From Pseudomonas sp. ABC1 (GTDB lineage: Bacteria > Pseudomonadota > Gammaproteobacteria > Pseudomonadales > Pseudomonadaceae), in NCBI RefSeq assembly GCF_013395055.1, contig NZ_CP058349.1:3595501-3659500 (forward strand): DNA of 64,000 nt. Direction: 5' to 3'. The notes beneath the pieces were generated by a model. The model ran no database searches. It worked only from the letters and a program-made list of their open reading frames with translations, and was not told the DNA's origin. Numbering within the stretch: position 1 is the stretch's first letter; every line of letters begins with the position of its first letter. A program made the translations under genes and the position numbers. This document shows positions 34,408-43,290 of this stretch, one piece after another.

Positions 34408-35547
34408 ATGACTGTATCGACCGGTAAAGTGAACCTGCTGGGCCTGACCCAGCCGCAACTGGAGAGTTTCTTCGATTCCATCGGGGAGAAGCGTTTCCGT
34501 GCCGGTCAGGTCATGAAGTGGATCCACCATTTTGGCGTCGATGATTTCGACGCCATGAGCAACATCGGCAAGGCCTTGCGTGAAAAGCTCAAGGCCTCTG
34601 CCGAGATACGCGGTCCGGAAATCGTCAGCGAAGACATTTCCAGCGATGGCACCCGCAAGTGGGTGGTGCGTGTCGCCTCGGGCAGTTGCGTGGAAACCGT
34701 CTACATCCCTCAAGGGGGGCGGGGCACGCTGTGTGTATCGTCTCAGGCCGGCTGTGCACTGGACTGCAGCTTCTGCTCGACCGGTAAGCAGGGCTTCAAT
34801 AGCAACCTCACCGCGGCCGAAGTGATCGGTCAGGTGTGGATCGCCAACAAATCATTCGGAACCGTCCCGGCCAAGATCGATCGGGCCATCACCAACGTGG
34901 TGATGATGGGGATGGGTGAGCCGTTACTGAATTTCGACAATGTCGTCGCCGCCATGCACATCATGATGGATGATCTGGGCTACGGCATTTCCAAGCGCAA
35001 GGTCACGCTCTCCACCTCGGGCGTGGTACCGATGATCGACGAGTTGGCCAAGGTCATCGATGTGTCCCTGGCGCTGTCGCTGCATGCGCCCAATGACGAA
35101 CTGCGCGACAAGCTGGTGCCGATCAACCGCAAGTATCCGCTGAAGATGCTGCTGGAGGCTTGCCAGCGTTATATCTCGCACCTCGGCGAGAAGCGTTTCC
35201 TGACTATCGAATACACGCTGCTGGAAGGTGTCAACGATCAGCCCGAGCATGCTCGGCAAATGATCGAGCTGTTGGCCGGCATCGAGTGCAAGGTCAATCT
35301 GATTCCGTTCAACCCGTTTCCACACTCCGGTTACGAGCGCCCGAGCAACAATGCCATCCGGCGTTTTCAGGATGCCTTGCACAAGGCCGGCTTCAACGTG
35401 ACGGTGCGCACCACCCGCGGCGAGGACATCGATGCCGCCTGCGGTCAGTTGGTAGGTCAGGTGATGGACCGGACGCGTCGGAGCGAGCGCTATATCGCTG
35501 TCCGTGAGTTGCAGAGTGATACATCCGTAGCCGCCGGTCATTCCTGA
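34408..35547 (+). CDS. rlmN: Dual-specificity RNA methyltransferase RlmN
   Basis: A 379-aa radical-SAM enzyme that methylates A2503 of 23S rRNA and A37 of some tRNAs. The cluster motif CxxxCxxC is Cys116, Cys120, Cys123 in GCALDCSFCSTGKQGF, and the methyl-carrying Cys near the end is in DAACGQLVGQ. GTG 34399 is in frame but GGTGGAG is correctly placed for ATG 34408. Its cluster depends on the isc genes just upstream. Confidence 0.96.
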   Translation: MTVSTGKVNLLGLTQPQLESFFDSIGEKRFRAGQVMKWIHHFGVDDFDAMSNIGKALREKLKASAEIRGPEIVSEDISSDGTRKWVVRVASGSCVETVYIPQGGRGTLCVSSQAGCALDCSFCSTGKQGFNSNLTAAEVIGQVWIANKSFGTVPAKIDRAITNVVMMGMGEPLLNFDNVVAAMHIMMDDLGYGISKRKVTLSTSGVVPMIDELAKVIDVSLALSLHAPNDELRDKLVPINRKYPLKMLLEACQRYISHLGEKRFLTIEYTLLEGVNDQPEHARQMIELLAGIECKVNLIPFNPFPHSGYERPSNNAIRRFQDALHKAGFNVTVRTTRGEDIDAACGQLVGQVMDRTRRSERYIAVRELQSDTSVAAGHS

Positions 35548-35558
35548 GAGGCTCGCCC

Positions 35559-36320
35559 ATGGATGTGCGACTCGCGTTTCTGCTTTTCCTCATGATGGGC
35601 GTGCTGGGTGGCTGTGTGAGCTCTGGCACCGCCGATCCGCTGAAGAGCGAGGCCGGTCGTAGTCAGGCGCGGGATGCCTATATCCAGTTGGGGCTTGGCT
35701 ATCTGGCCCAGGGCGAGACGGCAAGCGCCAAAGCTCCGCTCTCCAGTGCACTCGAACTCGATCCGAAGAGTGCCGATGCACATGCGGCGCTTGCGCTGGT
35801 TTTCCAGCGGGAGATGGAGACTGCCATGGCGGATAAGCACTTTCGGGCGGCGCTCGCCGCAGGTGGCGATGCGCGCATCCTCAATAACTATGGCGGTTTC
35901 CTGTTCGAGCAGGGGCGCTACCAGGAAGCCATGGAACGCTTCAGCCAAGCGTCCGAAGACACTTTGTATGTCGAGCGCGCCAGGGTTTTCGAGAACCTCG
36001 GGATAACCGCGCTGCGCCTTGGGCAGCCAGCCAGCGCCGAAGGTCATTTCAAGCGTGCATTGCGCCTGGACAGCCGGCAACCCATGGCTTTGCTCGAACT
36101 TTCGCAGTTATCTTTCGACGCCGGACAATACGTGCCCGCGAAAGACTATTATGATGCCTTCGGCCAACTGTCCGGGCAGAATGCTCGCAGCTTGCTACTG
36201 GGCATCCGCCTGGCGGAAATCCACCAGCAGCATGAGCAGGTCGCACTCCTGGCGTCGCAACTGCAGCGTCTATACCCAGGCACTCCTGAATACAAGCAGT
36301 ACCAGTCGGAGCAACGATGA
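35559..36320 (+). CDS. pilF: Type IV pilus biogenesis lipoprotein PilF (PilW)
   Basis: A 253-aa outer-membrane lipoprotein with lipobox VLGGC (Cys19) and about six tetratricopeptide repeats (for example AYIQLGLGYLAQGETASAKA and ILNNYGGFLFEQGRYQEAME). PilF pilots the secretin PilQ to the outer membrane. The position between rlmN and rodZ is the usual one in pseudomonads. The stop overlaps the next gene by 4 bp. Confidence 0.92.
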   Translation: MDVRLAFLLFLMMGVLGGCVSSGTADPLKSEAGRSQARDAYIQLGLGYLAQGETASAKAPLSSALELDPKSADAHAALALVFQREMETAMADKHFRAALAAGGDARILNNYGGFLFEQGRYQEAMERFSQASEDTLYVERARVFENLGITALRLGQPASAEGHFKRALRLDSRQPMALLELSQLSFDAGQYVPAKDYYDAFGQLSGQNARSLLLGIRLAEIHQQHEQVALLASQLQRLYPGTPEYKQYQSEQR

Positions 36321-37264
36321 GCGCATCGTACCCAGAATCCCCATCATCGGTTTCCGCCAACCCTGGCGAGACCCTGCGCCTGGCGCGCGAGAGCAAAGGG
36401 CTGTCGCTGGCGACGGTCGCCTTGCAGCTCAACCTGCCCGTAAAGACCCTGCAGCAGATCGAGAGCGGTGATTTCTCCCGGCTGCCGAGCGCGACTTTCG
36501 CACGGGGTTACGTTCGCTCCTACGCCAAGTTCCTGGAGCTGGACCAGAACCGGCTCGTGCATGAGTTCGATGTGCATACAGGCAGCGGTGCCGCCAGCAG
36601 TACGGTGCATAGCCTGGAACGTATCGATGAGCCTTCCGGAGTGGCGCGCAGTGTGTTGCGCCTGTTCAGCATCAGTCTGCTGCTGGTCTTGCTGGTCACG
36701 GCGTTCTACTGGTGGCAGGAGCAGGCCGATGGCGATGCCATCGGCAACCTCAGCAGCGCGTTCGAGCGAATCGAGGTGGAATCGGTTGACGGCACTACCG
36801 AGATCCATGTCCTGGATCCGAGCGAAATCGCGACGCCAGATGAGCCAGGCATCGCCGATGTAGAGATCGCCCAGACCACCACCGGGGATGAGACTCCGCC
36901 ATCAGAGAATGTCGAACCGGCGCCTTCTGTTCCGGCGGCTGACACGACGCCCACCGATGCGGCGCCCGCGCCACAGGCTGCCCCCACTGCGCCGGCACCG
37001 GTGGAGCAGCCGCTGGCAGCGGGTGAGGGGCGCATCGAGCTGAGCTTCAGCGGTGATTGCTGGATCCAACTGACCGATGCTGATGGAAAAGTACTGCTCA
37101 GTACCCTGGCCAAGGCGGGCAGCAGTCAGGTGCTGACGGGCAAGGCCCCCATTTCCATTCACCTGGGCCGCGCTTCGGCTGTACAGGTGCGCTACAACGG
37201 TGAGCCGGTCGATCTGGCGCCTCATATGCGTGGCGAAATCGCACGCTTCAAGCTTGGACAGTAA
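36317..37264 (+). CDS. rodZ: RodZ-like cytoskeletal HTH membrane protein
   Basis: A 315-aa protein with a cytoplasmic HTH_25 domain (residues about 15-85: GETLRLARESKGLSLATVAL), a single transmembrane helix (about 112-133), a Pro/Ala/Thr-rich periplasmic linker and a C-terminal beta domain (DUF4115, GRIELSFSGDCWIQLTDADG). RodZ links MreB to the wall-synthesis machine. The usual neighbours pilF and ispG support the call. Confidence 0.9.
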   Translation: MSASYPESPSSVSANPGETLRLARESKGLSLATVALQLNLPVKTLQQIESGDFSRLPSATFARGYVRSYAKFLELDQNRLVHEFDVHTGSGAASSTVHSLERIDEPSGVARSVLRLFSISLLLVLLVTAFYWWQEQADGDAIGNLSSAFERIEVESVDGTTEIHVLDPSEIATPDEPGIADVEIAQTTTGDETPPSENVEPAPSVPAADTTPTDAAPAPQAAPTAPAPVEQPLAAGEGRIELSFSGDCWIQLTDADGKVLLSTLAKAGSSQVLTGKAPISIHLGRASAVQVRYNGEPVDLAPHMRGEIARFKLGQ

Positions 37265-38379
37265 TGATGCACGGCGAGTCTCCTATCAAGCGGCGGGTTT
37301 CCCGCAAGATCTGGGTCGGTAATGTGCCTGTCGGCGGCGATGCACCCATCGCAGTGCAGAGCATGACCAACAGCGAAACCTGTGATGTGGCTGCGACGGT
37401 CGCCCAGATCCAGCGCCTGGAAAATGCAGGCGCCGATATCGTCCGTGTGTCTGTGCCTTCCATGGAAGCTGCCGAGGCGTTCGGCCTGATCAAGAAGCAG
37501 GTCCGGGTTCCGTTGGTGGCCGATATCCATTTCGATTACCAGATCGCATTGCGCGTGGCGGAGCTGGGCGTCGACTGCCTGCGTATCAACCCGGGCAACA
37601 TCGGCCGCGAAGACCGGGTCAAGGCCGTGGTCGAGGCGGCGCGGGACCGGGGTATCCCTATCCGGATCGGCGTCAATGCCGGCTCCCTGGAAAAGGATTT
37701 GCAGAAGAAGTACGGCGAGCCGACGCCCGAAGCGCTGCTCGAGTCGGCGATGCGCCATGTCGAGCACTTGGACCGGCTGAACTTCCATGACTTCAAGGTC
37801 AGTGTGAAAGCCTCCGACGTATTCATGGCCGTGGCGGCTTACCGGCTGCTCGCCAAAGAGATCGAACAGCCGCTGCACCTGGGGATCACCGAAGCGGGTG
37901 GTTTGCGCTCGGGTACGGTCAAGTCCGCTGTCGGCCTTGGCATGCTGTTGGCCGAGGGGATTGGCGACACCATCCGCATTTCCCTCGCCGCTGATCCGGT
38001 CGAGGAGATCAAGGTCGGCTTCGATATCCTCAAATCCCTGCGCCTGCGTTCACGTGGCATCAATTTCATCGCCTGCCCGAGCTGCTCGCGGCAGAACTTC
38101 GACGTGGTTAAGACCATGAACGAGCTGGAAGGTCGCCTGGACGACCTGCTGGTGCCGATGGACGTCGCGGTGATTGGCTGCGTGGTGAACGGACCGGGGG
38201 AGGCCAAGGAGGCGCATATCGGCTTGACCGGCGGCAGCCCGAACAACCTGATCTACATCGACGGCAAGCCGGCCCAGAAGCTGACCAACGACAATCTGGT
38301 CGACGAACTCGAACAACTGATCCGCGAAAAGGCCGCCGAAAAGGCCCAGGCCGAGTCTGCGCTGATCATTCGCAGTTGA
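37264..38379 (+). CDS. ispG: 4-hydroxy-3-methylbut-2-enyl diphosphate synthase IspG (GcpE)
   Basis: A 371-aa 4Fe-4S enzyme of the non-mevalonate isoprenoid pathway. N-terminal TIM barrel starts with RRVSRKIWVGNVPVGGDAP; cluster ligands are in IACPSCSRQNFD and IGCVVNGPGEA near the end. Two ATGs (37264 and 37267) are possible; the first shares a base with the rodZ stop. It needs clusters from the isc system. Confidence 0.97.
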   Translation: MMHGESPIKRRVSRKIWVGNVPVGGDAPIAVQSMTNSETCDVAATVAQIQRLENAGADIVRVSVPSMEAAEAFGLIKKQVRVPLVADIHFDYQIALRVAELGVDCLRINPGNIGREDRVKAVVEAARDRGIPIRIGVNAGSLEKDLQKKYGEPTPEALLESAMRHVEHLDRLNFHDFKVSVKASDVFMAVAAYRLLAKEIEQPLHLGITEAGGLRSGTVKSAVGLGMLLAEGIGDTIRISLAADPVEEIKVGFDILKSLRLRSRGINFIACPSCSRQNFDVVKTMNELEGRLDDLLVPMDVAVIGCVVNGPGEAKEAHIGLTGGSPNNLIYIDGKPAQKLTNDNLVDELEQLIREKAAEKAQAESALIIRS

Positions 38380-38392
38380 TTAAGGAAAAGCA

Positions 38393-39682
38393 TTGAGCAA
38401 GTCCCTGCAAGCCATCCGTGGGATGAACGATATCCTGCCCGGACAGACACCGACCTGGCGTTACTTGGAAACGACCTTCGCACAACTGCTCGACAGTTAC
38501 GGTTACAGCGAGATTCGTCTGCCGATCCTCGAGTTCACCGACCTGTTCGCCCGAGGAATCGGCGAAGGCACCGATGTCGTGGACAAGGAGATGTACACCT
38601 TCCTCGACCGCAACGAAGAGTCCCTGACCCTTCGCCCGGAAGGTACCGCCGGTTGCGTGCGTGCAGTGCTGGAGCATGGCCTGAGCGGTGGTGGTCAGGT
38701 ACAGAAGCTCTGGTACACCGGGCCGATGTTCCGCTACGAGAAACCGCAGAAAGGCCGCTACCGCCAGTTCCACCAGATCGGGGTTGAGGTGTTCAACCAG
38801 CCGGGCCCGGACATCGATGCCGAACTGATCGTGCTGACCGCGCGCCTGTGGAAGCAACTGGGTATGGCGGATGCCGTGACCCTGCAATTGAACAGCCTCG
38901 GTTCCAGCGAAGCACGTGCCGAGTACCGTGATGCGCTGGTGGCCTACCTGCGCGAGCGTTTCGACCAGCTCGACGAAGACAGTCAGCGCCGCCTGACCAC
39001 CAACCCGCTGCGCATTCTCGATAGCAAGAATGCCCAGACCCAAGCGTTGCTGATCGGTGCGCCGACCCTGAGCGATTATCTGGACGACGCCTCGCGCGAG
39101 CATTTCGAAGGCTTGAAGGCCCGCCTGGATGCGGTCGGCATCGCCTACCAGATCAACCCGAAGCTGGTGCGTGGCCTGGACTATTACGGTCGCACGGTGT
39201 TCGAGTGGGTGACCGACAAACTGGGTACCCAGGGAACCGTCTGTGCCGGTGGCCGCTACGATGGGCTGGTCAGCCAGTTCGGCGGCAAGCCGACGCCCGG
39301 TGTGGGCTTCGCCATGGGGGTCGAGCGCCTGGTGCTGTTGCTGGAAACCCTGGAACTGGTGCCTGAGGCGCTGAGTCGGTTGCCCCATGCCTATATCTGC
39401 GCCTTTGGCGAGGCCGCGGAGCTGGCGGCACTGGAGTTGGCCGAGCGCCTGCGGGACAACGTCCCCGGCCTGCATTTGCTGGTCAATAGTGGTGGTGGCA
39501 GTTTCAAGAGCCAGTTCAAGAAAGCGGACAAGAGTGGCGCCCGTTTCGCCCTGATTCTGGGCGAGGACGAACTGGCCGCGCGCGTGGTAGGTTGCAAGCC
39601 GCTGCGTGACGATGACGAACAGCAGAATATTGCCTGGGATGCCCTGGCCGGGCATCTGGCAGCCTGTGCCGAGCAGGCCTGA
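38393..39682 (+). CDS. hisS: Histidyl-tRNA synthetase
   Basis: A 429-aa class II synthetase: motif 1 region near residue 30, motif 2 with YTGPMFRYEKPQKGRYRQFHQ, histidine A motif LVRGLDYYGRTVFEW and motif 3 GGRYDGLVSQFGG with GVGFAMGVERL. The start is TTG 38393 with AAGGAAAAG upstream, giving SKSLQAIRGMNDILP as in other pseudomonads. The cognate tRNA-His gene lies at the far end of the window. Confidence 0.97.
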   Translation: MSKSLQAIRGMNDILPGQTPTWRYLETTFAQLLDSYGYSEIRLPILEFTDLFARGIGEGTDVVDKEMYTFLDRNEESLTLRPEGTAGCVRAVLEHGLSGGGQVQKLWYTGPMFRYEKPQKGRYRQFHQIGVEVFNQPGPDIDAELIVLTARLWKQLGMADAVTLQLNSLGSSEARAEYRDALVAYLRERFDQLDEDSQRRLTTNPLRILDSKNAQTQALLIGAPTLSDYLDDASREHFEGLKARLDAVGIAYQINPKLVRGLDYYGRTVFEWVTDKLGTQGTVCAGGRYDGLVSQFGGKPTPGVGFAMGVERLVLLLETLELVPEALSRLPHAYICAFGEAAELAALELAERLRDNVPGLHLLVNSGGGSFKSQFKKADKSGARFALILGEDELAARVVGCKPLRDDDEQQNIAWDALAGHLAACAEQA

Positions 39683-39710
39683 GATCAACGCGAATGAAAG
39701 GAGTGAACGT

Positions 39711-40352
39711 GTGAGCACGGCTACCGAAGACGAACAAATCGAGCAACTGAAGGACTGGTGGCAGCGCAACGGGAAACCCTTGGTGACCGGTGGCCTGGTG
39801 GCCCTGGTACTGGTGTTCGGTTGGCAGTTCTGGCAGAACCATCAGGTCAAGCAGGCGCAAGGTGCATCAGTCGTCTATCAGCAACTGCTGACGGCCGCGC
39901 TCGATTCCCCGCAAGTCGATCCTGCCGAGATCGTGCGGCTGGGCGGCATCTTGAAGAAGGATTTTGCCGGTACCCAGTATGCCCAGTACGGCAGCCTGTT
40001 CGTGGCCAAGGTCGCCCTGGAAGCCGGGCGTCTCGACGATGCCGCCGGCGAATTGCGCCTAGTGCTGGACAAGCCTGCCGATGCCACCCTGGAAGAGCTG
40101 GCTCGCCAGCGTCTGGCCCGTGTGCTGGCCGCACAGGACAAGGCCGAGGATGCCCTTGCGCTGTTGAATGGCGAGGCTGACAAGGCGTTCGCCGCTGGCC
40201 GTGAAGAGCTGCGTGGCGATCTGCTGGTACAACTTGGTCGTGGTGACGAAGCCCTCGCGGCCTACAGCAAGGCCAAGGAGTCGCTGTCCCAGGACGCCGC
40301 CATCGGTGGCCTGCAATTGAAGCTCGATGATCTGGCCCGAGAGGAGGGTTGA
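39711..40352 (+). CDS. yfgM: YfgM-type periplasmic chaperone/ancillary SecYEG protein
   Basis: A 213-aa inner-membrane protein: short cytoplasmic N-terminus, one helix (VTGGLVALVLVFGWQFW, about residues 25-41) and a periplasmic TPR-like domain. YfgM is associated with the Sec translocon and the chaperone network in E. coli. Start is GTG 39711 with AAAGGAGTGA upstream. Placed between hisS and bamB as in E. coli. Confidence 0.9.
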   Translation: MSTATEDEQIEQLKDWWQRNGKPLVTGGLVALVLVFGWQFWQNHQVKQAQGASVVYQQLLTAALDSPQVDPAEIVRLGGILKKDFAGTQYAQYGSLFVAKVALEAGRLDDAAGELRLVLDKPADATLEELARQRLARVLAAQDKAEDALALLNGEADKAFAAGREELRGDLLVQLGRGDEALAAYSKAKESLSQDAAIGGLQLKLDDLAREEG

Positions 40353-40356
40353 AGCC

Positions 40357-41505
40357 ATGCGCTGGAAGACAACCGCGTTGCTGGCCCTGGCCGTTCTGGT
40401 CGTGGGTTGCAGCAGCACCGACAAGAAAGAACCTCAGCCTGCCGAACTGACCAAGTTCACTGCTGAAGTGAAGTTGAAGAAGCAATGGAGCCGCTCCATT
40501 GGCGATGGTCAGGGCAAGACTTACAACCTGCTCACGCCTGCCCTCTACGGCGAGCATATCTATGCCGCCGACGTTGAAGGGCTGGTGGTTGCCATGGACC
40601 GCGAGACCGGCAAGGTCCAGTGGAAAAAAGACCTGGAAGTCCCCGTTTCGGGTGGCGTCAGTGTCGGCTACGGCATCGTGGTGGTCGGTACCCTGACCGG
40701 CGAAGTGCTGGCCCTGGACGTCGAAAGTGGCGAGCAGGTCTGGCGCAGCAAGGTCAGCAGCGAAGTGCTGGCATCCCCTGCAATCAATGGCGACATCGTG
40801 CTGGTGCAGACCCAGGATGACCGCCTGATCGCATTGAACATCGACGATGGCAGCGCACGCTGGAGCTACGAGAGCTCGCCAGCGGTATTGACGCTGCGTG
40901 GCACGGGCGCGCCTTTGCTGACTAACCAGTTGGCCATTGCAGGGCTGTCGTCAGGCAAGGTGGTGGCGCTGGATACCAGCCGTGGCCTGCCTGTCTGGGA
41001 ACAGCGTGTCGCCATTCCCCAGGGCCGTTCCGAACTGGAGCGTATCGTCGATATCGACGGTGGCCTGCTGTTGTCCGGCGGAACCCTGTACGTCGCGTCC
41101 TACCAGGGCCGTGCCGCGGCACTGGAACTGCAGAGCGGACGCATTCTGTGGCAGCGCGATGCGTCGACCTACTCCGGCATTGCCCAGGGTTACGGCAGCA
41201 TCTACCTGAGCCTGGCGGACGGTTCGGTCGAGGCCATCGATGAGCGCTCGACCACCGCCCTGTGGCGCAACGAAGAGCTGACGCGCCGCCAACTGTCGGG
41301 ACCAGCGGTGTTCTCCAGCTATGTCGCCGTGGGTGATTTCGAAGGTTATCTGCATCTGCTGAGCCAGATCGATGGCCGCTTCGTATCGCGTATCCGTATC
41401 GACAGCGCCGGACTGCGCAGCCGCCCGGTGGTCGAGGGTGACTGGTTGTATGCCTATGGCAACGACGGCAAGCTGGTTGCCTTGACCATCGAGTCGAACG
41501 ACTGA
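40357..41505 (+). CDS. bamB: Outer-membrane assembly lipoprotein BamB
   Basis: A 382-aa lipoprotein with lipobox VVGC (Cys18) and an eight-bladed PQQ-type beta-propeller; repeats such as VVAMDRETGKVQWKKDL, VLALDVESGEQVWRSKV and LIALNIDDGSARWSYES are visible. BamB helps BamA insert beta-barrels in the outer membrane. ATG 40357 follows GGAGGG. Confidence 0.95.
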   Translation: MRWKTTALLALAVLVVGCSSTDKKEPQPAELTKFTAEVKLKKQWSRSIGDGQGKTYNLLTPALYGEHIYAADVEGLVVAMDRETGKVQWKKDLEVPVSGGVSVGYGIVVVGTLTGEVLALDVESGEQVWRSKVSSEVLASPAINGDIVLVQTQDDRLIALNIDDGSARWSYESSPAVLTLRGTGAPLLTNQLAIAGLSSGKVVALDTSRGLPVWEQRVAIPQGRSELERIVDIDGGLLLSGGTLYVASYQGRAAALELQSGRILWQRDASTYSGIAQGYGSIYLSLADGSVEAIDERSTTALWRNEELTRRQLSGPAVFSSYVAVGDFEGYLHLLSQIDGRFVSRIRIDSAGLRSRPVVEGDWLYAYGNDGKLVALTIESND

Positions 41506-41538
41506 GGCGCAATAACGCCTGCTGTCGTGTGAGTGCTG

Positions 41539-41569
41539 GGCCGCTGCCATGCAGCGGCCTTCGTGTTTT
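41539..41569 (+). terminator. Terminator after bamB
   Basis: A 9-bp perfect stem (GGCCGCTGC with its complement), 3-nt loop, then TTCGTGTTTT, 34 bp past the bamB stop. der begins shortly after and may have readthrough or its own promoter. Confidence 0.75.
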
Positions 41570-41594
41570 CTGAAATATCACAATGGAGAGCCGC

Positions 41595-43076
41595 ATGGTT
41601 CCCGTAATCGCCCTGGTGGGCCGCCCCAACGTGGGCAAGTCCACGCTGTTCAACCGACTGACCAAGAGCCGCGATGCCATCGTGGCCGAATACGCCGGGC
41701 TGACCCGCGACCGCCAGTATGGCGAGGCCAAATGGCAAGGCCAGACCTATATCGTAATCGATACCGGCGGTCTCTCCGGTGACGAGGAAGGTATCGACGC
41801 GAAGATGGCCGAGCAGTCCCTGCAAGCCATCGAAGAAGCCGATGCCGTGCTGTTCATGGTGGATGCGCGCGCTGGCCTGACCGCTGCCGACCAGATGATC
41901 GCCGAGCATCTGCGCAAGCGGAACAAGCGCAGTTTCCTGGTCGCCAACAAGGTCGACACGGTCGACCCGGACCTGGCACGTGCCGAGTTCAGCCCCCTGG
42001 GGCTGGGTGATGCCTCGCCCATCGCCGCTGCCCATGGCCGTGGTATCAGCCAGTTGCTGCAGGACGTACTGGGTCTCTTCAAGCAGGAAGAGCCGGAGGT
42101 CGTTGCGCAAGAGGATGAGGCTGGAGAACCGGGTTCCGAAGAGCAGGAACTCGCTCGAATTCCCGGCCCGAGCGAGAAGGACGGCATCAAGATCGCCATC
42201 ATCGGTCGCCCGAACGTCGGCAAGTCGACCCTGGTCAACCGCATGCTCGGCGAGGAGCGGGTCATCGTCTATGACCAGGCCGGTACCACCCGCGACAGTA
42301 TCTACATCCCGTTCGAGCGCGATGAAGAGAAATACACCCTGATCGACACCGCTGGTGTGCGTCGTCGCGGCAAGATCTTCGAGGCCGTGGAGAAGTTCTC
42401 CGTGGTCAAGACTCTGCAGGCGATCCAGGACGCCAACGTGGTGATCTTCGTCATGGATGCGCGGGAAGGGGTGGTCGAGCATGACCTCAACCTGCTCGGC
42501 TTCGTGCTGGAAACCGGCCGGGCGCTGGTCATCGCGCTGAACAAGTGGGACGGCATGGAGCCCTCGGAGCGTGACTATGTGAAGACCGAGCTGGAGCGCC
42601 GGCTGTTCTTCGTGGACTTCGCCGATATCCACTTCATCTCCGCCAAGCACGGTACGGGGGTCGGGCACCTCTACAAGTCGGTACAGAATGCCTTCCGCTC
42701 GGCCATCACCCGCTGGCCGACCAGTCGCCTGACGCAGATCCTCGAGGACGCTGTGCGCGAGCACCAGCCGCCGATGGTCAGCGGCCGCCGTATCAAGTTG
42801 CGCTATGCCCACCTGGGGGGGGCCAACCCGCCACTGATCGTGATCCACGGCAACCAGGTCGACGCGGTGCCCAAGTCCTACTCGCGCTACCTGGAAAATA
42901 CCTACCGGCGCGTGCTCAAGCTGGTCGGGACGCCGATCCGCATCGAGTACAAGGGTGGCGAGAACCCTTACGAGGGCAAGAAGAACACCCTGACCGATCG
43001 CCAGGTGAACAAGAAGCGCCGGCTTATGTCGCACCACAAGAAGGCCGAGAAGAAGCGTCGGGACAAGAAGAAGTAA
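41595..43076 (+). CDS. der: Ribosome-assembly GTPase Der (EngA)
   Basis: A 493-aa protein with two GTPase domains, each with GRPNVGKST (near residues 8 and 200), DTGG/DTAG switch II motifs, NKVD and NKWD specificity motifs, and a C-terminal KH-like domain. The Lys/Arg-rich tail (HHKKAEKKRRDKKK) is typical. It matures the 50S subunit. ATG 41583 is in frame but GGAGAG (41585-41590) fits ATG 41595. Confidence 0.96.
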   Translation: MVPVIALVGRPNVGKSTLFNRLTKSRDAIVAEYAGLTRDRQYGEAKWQGQTYIVIDTGGLSGDEEGIDAKMAEQSLQAIEEADAVLFMVDARAGLTAADQMIAEHLRKRNKRSFLVANKVDTVDPDLARAEFSPLGLGDASPIAAAHGRGISQLLQDVLGLFKQEEPEVVAQEDEAGEPGSEEQELARIPGPSEKDGIKIAIIGRPNVGKSTLVNRMLGEERVIVYDQAGTTRDSIYIPFERDEEKYTLIDTAGVRRRGKIFEAVEKFSVVKTLQAIQDANVVIFVMDAREGVVEHDLNLLGFVLETGRALVIALNKWDGMEPSERDYVKTELERRLFFVDFADIHFISAKHGTGVGHLYKSVQNAFRSAITRWPTSRLTQILEDAVREHQPPMVSGRRIKLRYAHLGGANPPLIVIHGNQVDAVPKSYSRYLENTYRRVLKLVGTPIRIEYKGGENPYEGKKNTLTDRQVNKKRRLMSHHKKAEKKRRDKKK

Positions 43077-43126
43077 CACCCTGCGGCATCTCATGGCCGG
43101 TCGCTGTGTAGCGAAAGCTGGCGTGA

Positions 43127-43168
43127 TCCGGGGCGCGATCAGGCGCATTGCCTGACTCGCGCTCCGGA
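43127..43168. repeat. Long imperfect hairpin after der
   Basis: TCCGGGGCGCGATCAGGC and a near-exact complement (one G-T pair, one bulged base) enclose the 5-nt loop GCATT, about 50 bp after der. No T-run. Could be a terminator or a REP-like palindrome; no second copy is in the window. Confidence 0.5.
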
Positions 43169-43290
43169 CTCTTGGTGCCGGGTATTTATCCTTTCCCGTC
43201 AGGCGTGTGGAGCGTTGGTCGATCTTTTCAGTCATATGGACATCAGGGCGAGCGAGTAGCGCTCGGTCCAGGACGAAAGGAGGTCGATGG

